Assembly (NCBI GenBank): GCA_039720395.1
Contig: CM077828.1
Span: 15,846,264 to 15,910,263, forward strand
DNA length: 64,000 nt
Direction of reading: 5' to 3'
DNA from: Liquidambar formosana
Lineage: Eukaryota > Streptophyta > Magnoliopsida > Saxifragales > Altingiaceae
A program made the position numbers and the translations under genes. Positions within the stretch are counted from its first letter, which is position 1. Every line of letters begins with the position of its first letter. Shown here piece by piece: positions 36,801-51,500 of this stretch. The notes beneath the pieces were generated by a model. The model had not been told where the DNA came from. It worked only from the letters and a program-made list of their open reading frames with translations, and ran no database searches.

Positions 36801-37547
36801 CATAATAAAGCATAAATCAACTGAATAATTGAATCTTTGATAGCATTAAACCGAATTAATTCGAAGATTTTGGGTGCTCTTAAGATTTTCAATGTTTTAA
36901 ACCCCTTTATAGTTGTTAAAAAAAGCCTATTCACATAGAGTTTTTCCCAATAATTGAAAAACGACACAACCCAAAAAAATGGGCATGATTCTGACAATTT
37001 CTTCGAACCATCGCATATCACCACTTGATAACAAAACTTCGATGGTAGATTGTTGGCAATCAACGAACGAACAAAACCCATTTGGTCTACCGTCCCAACT
37101 TGATATCATGTCTGCTCAAAAAAGTAACTGACTGGTTTGAAGAGGAGGGAACGAGAGAATGTTCGATATTGTAACTGACTAGTTTGAGGAGGGAACGAGA
37201 AAAGGAGAGAACATCCGATATTATTGTTCGTGATTTTTGCGCTCAAACACGGAATAGGGGTTATTCAGTTATTTCGGCCTGATTTTGGGGGATTTCATTT
37301 TATTTCAAATTATTTACCTTTTAAAGAGGAGACCAATAGCAAATGACTACATCAGTAGCTCTATGTAATAAGTCTATAGAGTAGTCCCATATAGTAGAAC
37401 TCATTTTATTAATCTTTCTTTAGGGTTTTTTAAAGCTTATTTAACTAAAAGTGATTTCATGAATTTAATTAACGAAGTTTGAAAATTTCTCAATACAAAT
37501 GTGGAAAATTAAAAGGATTATTTCTCACATTTTCTTTAATATCATAT
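33887..37547. repeat. Duplicated flank, block 2, leading to BGLU copy 1
   Basis: Equivalent to 9839-13355 and 58331-61455. It retains the small LINE insertion (about 34587-34763) and the GC-richer repeat DNA (35060-35570). The part after 37301, which continues to the gene, is shared only with block 3. Confidence 0.88.
36584..37081 (-). CDS. Unknown open frame conserved between blocks (165 aa)
   Basis: Not recognised. The frame begins MGFVRSLIANNLPSKFCYQV and continues through SESCPFFWVVSFFNYWEKLY and FMVKEAAFHGKRRGFVISIK. Block 3 has a matching 172-residue frame, whereas in block 1 it is interrupted. No signal peptide, catalytic motif or intron signals stand out, and codon usage is AT-rich like the surroundings. 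It may be a gene fragment carried with the block or chance openness preserved because the duplications are recent. I give it low weight as a real gene. Confidence 0.25.
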   Translation of the reverse strand: MGFVRSLIANNLPSKFCYQVVICDGSKKLSESCPFFWVVSFFNYWEKLYVNRLFLTTIKGFKTLKILRAPKIFELIRFNAIKDSIIQLIYALLCKYSFVFMVKEAAFHGKRRGFVISIKNMDFKNIDLLSCKVNHGITIELIELVLSYATPTMLVKPLQYILVIK

Positions 37548-38240
37548 CTTTTTTTTTTTATCAGCAAAGAAGAAATTATATATTAATGAAAATTACTTCT
37601 TAGCAAGACGCTAAGAAGAGCAAGATACAAGACAAGTTACCACACACCGAACTCAAACCACCAACAATACAAATACATACCACTCCCACACCTGCCCGCC
37701 CAACCACCAAAAAACCCAACAAATTTGACAGCTATACCACAAGGACAGATAACACCAGACTCATAAAAACAAAGCTCCCCAAATAGCATAGTATCCGAGA
37801 TATCAACAACACACAAATCAGCGCACAAATCAAAACCATGCAATGAGTGGAATAGATCTAGAAATACCCGACTCAGCAAGCTGATCAGCCACCATGTTTT
37901 GCTCTCTGAAAATATTTATAAACGAAATACCACTGATGCAAGATAAAGGGCTTTGATCTCATTGTAGACAAACCTTAACTTCCACGGAATAAACTCCTTC
38001 CCAAGCACCCAAGCTATTGCTACCGAAAAATCACTATCCACTACCAGCCTTTTCAAACCAGCCCATTCAGAATCAACAAACACACACAGAGCTATACGGC
38101 TTGCCATAAATTCTGCCACATTCGAATCAACCACACCAATTGATTTCGAAAAAATACACTAAAAACACCCCCCTTCATCTCTCAACACCCCACCAATAGC
38201 TGCTGCTCCAGGCTTGCCAAGAGAAGACCCATCGATATCG
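37548..38240 (-). pseudogene. 5'-truncated LINE (RNase H end) inserted upstream of BGLU copy 1
   Basis: On the minus strand the start reads NLDIDGSSLGKPGAAAIGG, the first strand of a plant LINE RNase H domain with its catalytic Asp. Next come an in-frame TAG, VDSNVAEFMASRIAL, RLVVDSDFSVAIAWVLG and, after a frame change near 37920, EQNMVADQLAESG, which is the usual C-terminal signature. The minus strand then ends attaatatataatttcttc plus a poly-A run (poly-T at 37549-37562). Block 3 lacks it (atatcaaatctaggttacc at about 61446-61464), so it arrived after the block 2/3 split. Target duplication is unclear; atatc flanks both sides. Confidence 0.85.
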
Positions 38241-38396
38241 AGGTTACAATAAAACAAAGGACGATTGTTGTTTCCCTCTGTTACTCAAAGTCGACTTCCA
38301 GAGTTACAGTTTGCGCTAAACATATTTACTCTATGTTGGAATAGACTTATATTCTTGTGTTTGAGTCCCTCTTTGACTCTCCAACACTCTCCAGTC

Positions 38397-38404
38397 TATA
38401 AAAA
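38397..38404 (+). promoter_or_regulatory. TATA box of BGLU copy 1
   Basis: TATAAAAA lies 97 bases upstream of the ATG at 38494 in a context conserved with copy 2 (ctctccagtcTATA). In copy 2 the same site reads TATAGAAA. Confidence 0.6.
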
Positions 38405-38454
38405 CGCTCGCCTACTCGCTGCTTTTGTACACTCCTTAGAGCCCCGACCCCCTC

Positions 38455-38474
38455 CTCTCTCTCTCTCTCTCTCT
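38455..38474. repeat. (CT)10 run in the BGLU copy 1 5' leader
   Basis: Pyrimidine dinucleotide run between the TATA box and the start codon. Copy 2 has only about six units (61668-61679). Confidence 0.85.
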
Positions 38475-38481
38475 GTAATAG

Positions 38482-42133
<3,652 letters not shown>

Positions 42134-42900
42134 GTGGCCAGACCAAGTTTCTGTCTTATGCCATAGCTGTCTAAACGAGTAATATTCGGCATTACTAGTA
42201 GGATACAAAAACTATCAGTGTTTTGGAATTAATTAGTCTCCTTATTGATGCTTTTAGTTCTTCCCCTTAATTTTATTTCTTCCATAAGTGTCATTTTCTT
42301 TCTCGATCTGCAAACCGCAAACCATATGGCTTGAGCAAGTCAGTAAACAACACTATGAAATTGCAGAAGAATGATTTCTAGTGACCACCAAAATGATTTC
42401 TTGTGGCCTATGTGACGCACATTAACTATCTAGGAAACACTGTCCTTCAAAATAGATAGATCGGTACGTATCAACCGTGATGGACAAAAAAGATTGAAAC
42501 ACATTAACCGTGATGGACGGAACTAATCACTTGACCAGTGAGCAAATTGCATTTTGGACTCCTCGGGTAAAGGCCACCCACTGATCAGATACCTAGAAAA
42601 CGGGCAAAGGTCCAAATTGATCGCCCAATTTTGAAACCACTCTTTTGAGCATATTTGAGCAGAAACGCAGAAATAACACAGATCGGTTCAATTTCAGCCT
42701 TTCACCCTGGCCTGCATGGCTGCATCATGTATGTCTTCAATTTCAATTAGTTCCTACTGGAACCTATTGAAAAATTAGTTTCCCATGTTGATTCTAACAT
42801 CAATTATCCATTTAACGGTTAGGAAAAGTTCAAGCCAAATGGCACTGTAAAAACCCCATTAATCCTGTTTCTTGCAACACAGACGCGCACTCACGCACAG
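42134..42900. other. 3' flank of BGLU copy 1, no gene seen
   Basis: Unique-looking DNA with the likely 3' UTR at its start. No open frame or repeat signature was recognised. Confidence 0.5.
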
Positions 42901-43165
42901 AGAAAGGTACTCTGATATAACAATGCCATTACAAACTTTCGGATGACTAAAGTCCAAAAACACAAAAGAGGTACTACTCTGATGGTATCAATTTCATTCA
43001 AACTTTTGAATGCTACTTTCCCAGTAAAGACCAAAAAACAAAAACAAAAGACTAAACAAAATGCATGTTCTCGTACCCACATAGACAAAAAAAGGTATTC
43101 TGATAATATCAATTCCATTCAAGCTTTTGAGTGCCACCTTCCCAGTAAAGACCAAAACGCTAAAC
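42900..43165. repeat. ~121-bp imperfect tandem repeat
   Basis: The phrase ending cttttgaRtgcYacYttcccagtaaagaccaaaa occurs ending near 43036 and again near 43157, with cccagtaaag starting at 43020 and 43141. A more diverged start (ggtactctgatataacaatg) at about 42906 may be a third unit. Confidence 0.65.
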
Positions 43166-43269
43166 TAAACGGTGCACACACACACACACGAGCCTTGTTT
43201 TGATTCTTATAATGCAAATTCTACAACGTCAGCTTACTAATTTAACTCTTTTCTTTTTTCTTGGTGGAG

Positions 43270-43470
43270 TACTTCTCTGGATGAGAAATGTTCTGCCCTA
43301 ATGCTGACATTTCTTGCCCTTTTTGTCGTTCTAAGGCAGAGTCCGTCGATCATCTTTTCACCCAATGTAATTGGTCTTGGCTTGTATGGTCCGAATGCTT
43401 GCAGTGGTGGGGTTGTGAGTGGTGTGCTCCATGCTCTCTCAAAGACATTTTTGGCAATTAGTTTATCACA
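43270..43470 (+). pseudogene. LINE zf-RVT domain fragment
   Basis: From 43297 the frame reads PNADISCPFCRSKAESVDHL followed by FTQCNWSWLVW, with the CxxC...HxxxxC zinc ligands of the LINE reverse-transcriptase zinc-binding domain, and stops at TAG 43459-43461. Neither RNase H nor a poly-A tail follows, so it is an internal scrap, distinct in sequence from the LINE at 130-1165. Confidence 0.75.
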
Positions 43471-44317
43471 AACATGGGTGGGGTTTATAAAATTACTAGG
43501 TTCCAAACACGTGCAATCCTGCTCTTGAATAAAATTAGTCTTCAGACCAAACTCCAAGACTTCATGTTATTCACCAATCTGGTTGCTCAGACTTGAAGAG
43601 TCCTCAAAAAAGATCATAATAGAATCTAAATAATCTTCACCATAAAACATTAATGAAAATGTGAAATCTCTTGGGGACCTTTTATGGAAGCTAGAACACA
43701 CTTTTTGTGATGCAAGTGTCCTTAGAAATCATGATGGCAGTAATCTATTTACATAAATTCTTTCTACTTTCCAAAGACAGATTTTACTGTACGGAGGATT
43801 GGAGGATTACATGTTCTAGAAAATATCAAAATAATTATAACATGCTTTAATGTATGGACAGAGATATGCAAGGATTCTCGTCAATAAGATTTGGAAGATA
43901 TACAGGAGAAACTTGGCTTTCATATTTTGTTTTCTGTGTGTGTCTCTATAAGTTTCCTATCATCTCCTTTAATTTTTTTATGTAATACTGCTTCATGTTA
44001 ATTTGTCCACTTTTCTTAGTTGTTTGCCCAAAATTCTAATATCCTCTCTACCACCCATGTTATTATTGTCATGTACTTCATGGTCCAACTTTCTTGGCTC
44101 TACTAAAATTCTGCATCATTATTAAGTCTTGCAAGTGAGCAAAGATTTTAACTGGAGGCTGTGTACTTAGAGATTGGAGTTAGTTCCACCCTTGTGGAAG
44201 ACTGATCATGTAGCTGAAAGAATAATTTAACTGAAAGAATGATTTAGCAAGTTTATATCTATTAGTTCTATTTAGAAGTACAATATATTGTGGAATAATT
44301 AATTTATGGGCATGTAG

Positions 44318-44887
44318 AGAGTTCCCGATGTTAAAGGTTTTAGGAACAAGCCGTTTCCTCACTATGAATACCTCGCACTAATCTTTGGAAAGGATCGAGC
44401 AAATGGAAAGGGAGCTGAGACAGCTGCTGATTATGTAGAGAAGTTAGATGATCTGTCAGTGCAAGATGATGATGGGAAGATGAAAGGGCAAGATGATTTG
44501 GATTTATTAATATATGACTCAACCTCCTTCAAATAAGGCAAGTGGTAGCAAAATCCTAGGAAGAGGACTAAAAGTGATGGATGGAATTCAGGACTACAGG
44601 AAATGGCACAACAATTTGGGAGCTTTCTTCACGATAATAAGGAATAAATGGCTGTGTTGGCAAGTTAGATCAGACAAACTCGTGACATGGCTGAGCAGAA
44701 GGCTACAGTGATGGATGAGCTAAAGAAGCTAGACCACCTTGGCATCAGGGATCGACTTAAAGTAGCACATGAGATTGCTCATGACCAAGACAGTGTCAAT
44801 CTCTTCTTTCGCATGGATATGGATGAGAGAGTTGAGTATGTTGCTATGGTGCTTAAAGGTGATCTGAGAAATGGTGCTTCAGGGTGA
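44318..44887 (+). pseudogene. Broken Myb/SANT-like domain gene (L10-interacting MYB type)
   Basis: One frame carries RNKPFPHYEYLALIFGKDRA (44342 on), the end of a plant Myb/SANT-like DNA-binding domain, with an acidic linker (LDDLSVQDDDGKMKGQDDLD). In the same frame are stops at about 44534-44536, 44546-44548 and 44648-44650. It then continues as MAEQKATVMDELKKLDHLGI and RDRLKVAHEIAHDQDSVNLF, which matches the C-terminal pattern of this family (DERLKVA...LFFSL). The first half of the SANT domain is absent; an AG at 44316-44317 suggests a lost upstream exon. Such proteins are often related to Harbinger transposon accessory proteins. No function is expected here. Domain recognition is by eye. 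Confidence 0.72.
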
Positions 44888-45304
44888 TCTTTAGACTTGT
44901 GTCGTTTTCATTATTTTGAGTAAGATGGGCTGCTGTTTGAGTATTTACAGCAAGATATTGAATACTTGCATGTTATTCAAGTACTGCATAGCTGTTTTCA
45001 TCTCTTTCTGGTAGTCATGTTGTCAAATATATACATTAACTCTTAAAATTGAGAGAGGGCTCATCAATTCACCAATAATAGATGCAAGCTCCTCATGGCA
45101 ACCTTACGCAAGCACCATTTCAGATGACATGTTTGTACCACTATGTTATAATGTAATTGCCCTTCCTCTCTTCCTTTATGCCCTTTTTTTTTTAAAGTAA
45201 AAAAAAAATGATAATCCATTATCATGGAAACAGACTTAGAAGTCACAATTGATCTTCTAAAGCCTATTTAGGAATGATATGAATGAAGTGATTTCTACAT
45301 GAAT

Positions 45305-45380
45305 TCATTTTTTTCGACATCCACTGCTCGGAATAACTTCAAAAAAAAAAATTTTTTTTTTTCGACATCCACTGCTCATA
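45305..45380. repeat. Short direct repeat
   Basis: tttcgacatccactgctc occurs twice, with cgacat at 45315 and 45363, separated by an A/T homopolymer run. Confidence 0.7.
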
Positions 45381-45554
45381 TGACATGCAAAAATTGGTCT
45401 CCCTTCTATTTTAAATCCTTATTAAGTTATCTGTTTTATTATTATTTTCAAATGCCTCTACGTGTGATGGTTATCTTGTGCAAATTAATAAAAATATTTT
45501 GTAAGAAAAATGTATATGTAAATTAACAGAGATATCCAAATGCTATAATTTAGC

Positions 45555-45800
45555 ATAATGTGCTCCAATGGTGCAAATGGCATGTAATTTTTTTACACAA
45601 CCACCATTTCCTTCCTTTTTTAAACCCATTTTGTGCTATTTTAGTTCAAGGGTGCGCCAAATATAGCACAAAGGTGAACTATTGCTATTTTTTAATACAC
45701 CCTTTAGCACACTATTGGAACACCAATAAGGTGTGCTATTGCTAAAATATAGTAATAGCACACCTTTTAACACACCATCGAAGATGCTTTTAGGACATAT
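45555..45800. mobile_element. Possible MITE-like element
   Basis: The stretch is built of forward and inverted versions of tgtgcta, ttagcaca and gcacaccttt, beginning near tgctccaatggtgc and ending near cacaccatcgaagatgc, so the ends can pair imperfectly. No clear target duplication was found. Confidence 0.35.
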
Positions 45801-46316
45801 GATAAGAAAACCCAATAAATTTTTAAATCTCAATGTCATAAAATCGAAACGTTTCTTATAAATTACATACATCCAGCAGTGGAAGAATTTATTGTATTGA
45901 AATACTTCACTTATGCAAGAAATCAAGGAAGACCCACTTCATTCAATTTTAGAACAAAAATCATAAATAACATTTAATATGCACTTATCATATAGCCATG
46001 AAATGACATATTCAAATAATATTTTTGGAGAACCTTAAATATCGCTTAATGTGTACTTTTTAATTTTTTATACAGACATTAAATGATATATTCAAAGAAT
46101 ATACCCTTCTTAAGTCTTTAACACATGATACAAGTAGATGGCAACTATAGTATTACACTCACAACAAATAAAATAAAATAAAATATTGCATTACTCTTTT
46201 CTTTTTTCTTTTTTTTTTAGATGGCAAAAAGAAATGGGCCACTTCCTTTTTTTTTTTTTCTAAACATCTAATTTTTAATTTGTGTCAAATAGTTGGAGAT
46301 ATAATAGGTTTATATG
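45801..46316. other. AT-rich DNA, nothing recognised
   Basis: Only homopolymer runs and (AAAAT)n near 46165 are visible. Confidence 0.5.
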
Positions 46317-46766
46317 TTTTTTTTTTTTTTTTTTTTTTTTTTTTGCCAAATGAGCCAAATGATAGGAGAACACATATCCACATAGGGTCAAAATTAAAAT
46401 TTCTGCAAACCTTATACGTACCCTTATTGGGACATGACATGCCATTCAACCACCACCTCAACCTAGATCGGAATGATGTAGACTCTATCTACCACTAAAT
46501 TCCCTTCCCTAAAGATATGAAAATAATGGAAGGCCATGGATTTTAGATAAAGTTTGCAATAATGCCAGTCTTACCTTAATTGCTAAGGAGGAAAATGTGA
46601 AGGATCTAGTAAACGATGAACAACTGATTGAGAGTCACATTCTAGCCATAACTTTTTCTAGCTCAGGACCAAGCTTTCTCAATACCAATAATGATTGCTA
46701 ACTATTCAGCCTAAAAAATAGTTTGCCCACCTATATTGAAAGAAAAAGCACTCTTAACAAATTCTC
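46317..46766 (-). pseudogene. 5'-truncated LINE RNase H fragment with poly-A tail
   Basis: Read on the minus strand: AIIIGIEKAW, then after a frame change KKLWLECDSQSVVHRLLDPS, and DWHYCKLYLKSMAFHYFHIF followed by REGN and VVD. These are the middle and end of a plant LINE RNase H domain. Several in-frame stops and shifts are present. The minus strand ends in a run of about 28 A (poly-T at 46318-46346 on the plus strand). Its 5' end lies only about 35 bases from the start of outer element C. Confidence 0.75.
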
Positions 46767-46800
46767 TATGATTTTAGAAATGGAAATGCTATGTACTCTT

Positions 46801-47417
46801 TGTTGTATTTTTATAAATAAAATACATATTTGTGATTCAAATTATGTTTTATTTATGGGGTGTTATGGCATTTATAATATTTATTTATATTGTCCATTAT
46901 TTTGAGTTAGTAGGCATATTATTGTGGGGGCGGGGGGGGGGGGGGGGTTACACATTCTTTTGAAAAAAAAAAAAAAAAAAGGTTTTTCCGTTATCATTTT
47001 TTATGGTTTTTTCTTGTCTTCTTCTTTTTTTTTCTTTGGAATGAGAAAAAACCATAAGAGTTTTAAGAAAACCTTTTTCTCAATCTTTCTTTTCTCTCTA
47101 TGTATAAACTTCTTTTGTATAAAATTCTATCTATCCTTCTTCAATTTTTGTTGCATATTTTCATGGAAAGATCTAGAGCTGTTCGGTTCTTTGTACTTGC
47201 GAGTGCACGTGTACAACGAACACAATTGCTATATCGTGGAGGGTTGGGGCGCTAGAGGACCTAGATGCACCGAGTGATTCACTCTAAGGGGCGCAAATCA
47301 ACTCTTAAGGACAGTGTTCGCACACGTCTCAATCGATAAGTCTATTTCTTTTATTATAAATATATTTTTGCATATTTTGATTTTCAACATCCATGCTTTT
47401 GTTCAATATTTCCAACA
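46801..47417 (+). repeat. 5' LTR of outer element copy C
   Basis: 617 bp. It differs from the 3' LTR by a small insert (gagttagtaggc near 46903) and a much longer G run (46924-46947), plus scattered substitutions. Confidence 0.87.
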
Positions 47418-48169
47418 ATCTTAAGAGTTGCATTTGTTAGGTATTGTTAATCAATTGATATAATTATTTTGGTTTATAATTACGTGATTCGTGTGTTATT
47501 TGAATAATTAAATTTTCTTAGTTATTACAAAATGTTTATGAGTATTCTATCTTACTCTTGATCTATTCAATTCATTGATATTCTATTGTTTTACACAATT
47601 TTGTTTTTGAGATATGGGAGTTTGAATCATATCATAATGAATTGATATATAGAATTGCTTTTAAAAAGATGTTATTCCTACTATTTGAGATTTCTTGATT
47701 ATATAATTGTTTGAATCACACACTCTTAAGTATAGTGTAATTTGATTTTATTTAGCAGATTTATGAACTTGATTGTTTATCATTACAATCTTAAAATTTT
47801 GTGATAACTTAGATGAAAAAGAAGGTTCATGTACAATCTTAAATATTTAGAAAAAGTGGTGATTTAGATTGTATGATTTGTATGAGGTATATATATGATG
47901 ATTACCTTTCTCTTTGTAATTTTGTGATATTTTAATTTTCTTATTGATGAGAAAAGAGTAGCAAAACAAATTATTATTCTAGTTATGGATTATTATTTGT
48001 TAATCCTTTTTTTTTAAATTACAATATAATTATTTTTCAGAATGTAGAGGTGCCTTCTACTACATCAATATTAAACCTGAATTTTCTAATTTAACATGAA
48101 AAATATTGTATGTATTAATCTTTTATAAGAGATCGAAAACAAAATAAAATTGGTGTTATATTTGGAAAA

Positions 48170-48262
48170 TCTCTATCTATCTATCTATCTATCTATCTCT
48201 CTCTCTATCTATCTATATATATATATATTTATATATCTATATATATATAATATATAGATATC
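48170..48262. repeat. (CTAT)n/(CT)n/(TA)n microsatellite
   Basis: Interrupted run just before the solo LTR at 48263, equivalent to 14546-14616. Confidence 0.85.
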
Positions 48263-51200
48263 TGTAGGGAATCGAACTAGAAGGAAAACAAAGTGTGGAA
48301 TATATGAATTGATAAACAAAACTTTTCCTAATCGATTCCTTAACCCATGAATCCAATTATGCTTAAACACAAACAAAACCCTAACTAGAAGAGGGTAGAA
48401 TTACCTATAATTTGATTTGTCTTCTCTTTTTTGCTCCAAGATTTGAATCCAGACAATAGAGAATGAGCAATCCAAGTGTACTGTCTCCAACGGTATCCAC
48501 ACGTAGCTAGAGCTTCAAGTCCTTTCTTCTTTCTTCTTTGTTGTTGCTAGAGGTGGAGAATAGAAGAGAGAGAGAAAGCCCTTGAAATTTTCAACCAACA
48601 CTTGGGGTTGATTAAGTGTGATAATGTCACATATCATAAAAGGCTTTAAATAGCCTTCACTAGGGCCGGCAAAGGGAAGGAAGTCCAATCCTTTTTAGGT
48701 TTTGAGTAATTACTCCTAATTACACATTAACCCCTCTAGTTTATATCCTATACAAACTTGCTCCTTAAGAACAATTCCTTTATTCACTTATACCCTTTCT
48801 CTCATAGACTTTGAAACTCTCTTAGCATGATTAGTGTGTGGCCCTATTAGGTTCACATCATCAAGTAGTAGGAATAGCACAAGCTGTGCACAATGGAACT
48901 CATTCCATTAAAGGGTTTAATTGGAACTCCTTCCAATTCCCTAATTGATTATAACTACTAACCATGAGTAACACCTAGCATATGGCTCATGGTGTGGTCC
49001 TTAATGAGGTAAATAGTTATCATTACAAAGAGCCCTTCTGTTATAGTTTATAGGTTACAATTACATCCTTCCATCCACATAGTGTCTCCAATTGAACGAA
49101 TAAGACATAGAAGTCTATCAAGTCCTTAGTTCAATTACTTTATACTCAATCATGAATATGAACTCAATAATGAACTTATGCAAACTCGTTTCCATATTCA
49201 TTCTACCATGGGCCATGGATTTAATGAGTTATATCACTGAATGATATATGAAACGTTCTCTCTCTTTTTCCTGAGAGTGATGGATTCCTTGTTGATCACA
49301 CACATAGTAGTAGGGCCAATGAACACCCTTACAGACCCCTAGAAGGATCTACACTTAGTGTTATCAAACTTCTAAAGCTATATGCATAAGACAACTATGG
49401 TGTCTTAGGTCTAAGGATCATTTGTACCACTATAACAATTAGAAACTGATTGACAGGTGTCGCTACCCCAAAAAAGGAGGGAAAAGGGATTTTCCCTAAG
49501 TGTTGGGACAACCACGGGTCATCTATTCTGTGCTGGGTGTGTATTGTTTTCATTTCAAGGGGCACCTTGACCGGCCTAGGCATGCAAGCATATCTAGAAT
49601 AATCAAGGCTATGGAGTCGCCACCAATCAAGGGGTTTGAGGATGTGACTGGACATCCTATGGTTAATCAGAAGGTGGGGTCATCTGAGATCCCAAAATAA
49701 GTCAATTTGAGGGTTTATCATTAATAGGCCTATCTGAGGGTCTACTTGAAAAATTGAATGATTCCTAGTGATCTGTAAGACTAAAGATTGAGGGTAAGGG
49801 GTTTGGTTACGAGTGGAGAAGGTGTAAGGCACTCCACATTGCCCGTTGGAATCCAACGGTTCCCGATTTCAACGATGTTTCTGATTAAAATCCCATTTGG
49901 TATTGTTGGTTTCCTATACGAATGATTTGACATAAAATACCCTTTTGAAGGGTGGTGAATTCTGTTATTTTGAAAAAGAGATCCTTAAAGGCATTGGAAC
50001 AAAGTCTTTGGAAAGTGTTGATATTTGAAAAAGTATGCCTTAAAGTTCTGAATGAAAATTTTATAAAAGGACCACAAATTCGCCTTCCTTCTCTTGGGTA
50101 TCTTAGGTCAAATTGATTAACTCTAAAGTATCCTTATCTTGTAGTGGTAAAATCAATCCTTTATGAAAGGATGGAAATGGAAATGATGTGAATCCATTTT
50201 TAAAGAATTAATATCAAGTGCGAACCTTTTTTGGGATCCGAAGAAAGCTCGAGACTTATGGAGTCAATGGAATGGGTAAAGAAAATGATGCTTTTTGAAA
50301 GCTTTTGAAGTAAAGGGGATGTTCTCTTTTGAAAAGTAAAGATCGTCTTTTGAAGGCAGGGGTTCCTTTTGAAGGAAGAAAATGTATTTGATTGAGAAAA
50401 GAACACTTTTGGAGTGTAAAGGGGTTTTGTTTAAACAAAGTGAAAGTGAAACTTTTTGATTCTCAATCCATACTAGAAAGGAGATCCTGCATGGAATGAT
50501 AGTTTTAGAAAATTAACTTGATTAAGATAATGTTTGTGGAAAGAGGGCGCGCACCTTTTTAATGAAAACAATTATCAGAGTCGTTCTTTTGGAATGAACT
50601 CGTCAATTATAAAAAAAATGATGCACGAGTTAACAGTTTGTTTGATGGCAAGAGGTTCTTTTTTAATCAAAATCTTTATTTGATAAAGATGGTAATGTTG
50701 TCAAAAATGATTGGTGGGAAGATGGTCCCACGCAGGTATGAATCTTTCAGCAAGGATTTGAGATGTAAAGAATCACTTTCAATTTAGAAGACTTTTTGAA
50801 AAAAGTACTTGGAGCTCTTGGAGCTTAAAGATGGTTTTGGAGGAATTTGAATCCAATCTTGGTGCGCACTTGAATTAATTGAATAAAATGCAATCAATCA
50901 AATCTCCTAAGGATTAAGATTTTACTACATGACATAGGGACACGCAGGAATTCCTGGATTAGGGGTAAGATGATTCATTAGAATCTGGCGGGTCAATTGA
51001 TTAAGTCCATTTAATGATGATAAGCTATTATGCTATGGATGAGTTTTTAAGCATTTGATGCTGTAAACTTTTACCCATAGCATGATATATTATCTCGAGT
51101 CTTTAGTTGACCCTTATTCACATGGGAATAGAATCGAAATATCAACATAGCATGAAATTTCAAGATGAACATATAAAGTCGTCAAAAGATATATAAACAT

Positions 51201-51324
51201 AATCAACCTTGGCAAGGTTTGGAATTCATGAATGCGATGTTTATTGCTTTGAAAAGCACAAGTATATGTACATAAAGTGAAAGGGTCAAGTGACCACAAA
51301 ATGAAAAGTGCTTAAACATTGGGG

Positions 51325-51500
51325 CAAAGAGTCGCAACGACCACAACCCGAAGAGTAGCGAAAAGCCATAGCCTCTAAATAAAGCGGTAAATAAAGCGAT
51401 AAATAAAGTTGGAAATGTACAAGCAAAGGGGCAAAGGGTCGCAACGACCACAACCCGAAGGATAGCGAAAAGCCTTAGCCTCTAAATAAAGAAAATGAAA
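51325..51500. repeat. Two ~107-bp direct repeats in the long LTR, copy C
   Basis: cgcaacgaccacaacccgaag starts at 51333 and 51440, matching the pair at 26524 and 26634. Confidence 0.75.

Noticed and set aside
43237..43557. 106-codon minus-strand frame
   Set aside because: It is antisense to the LINE zf-RVT fragment, whose zinc ligands are on the plus strand.
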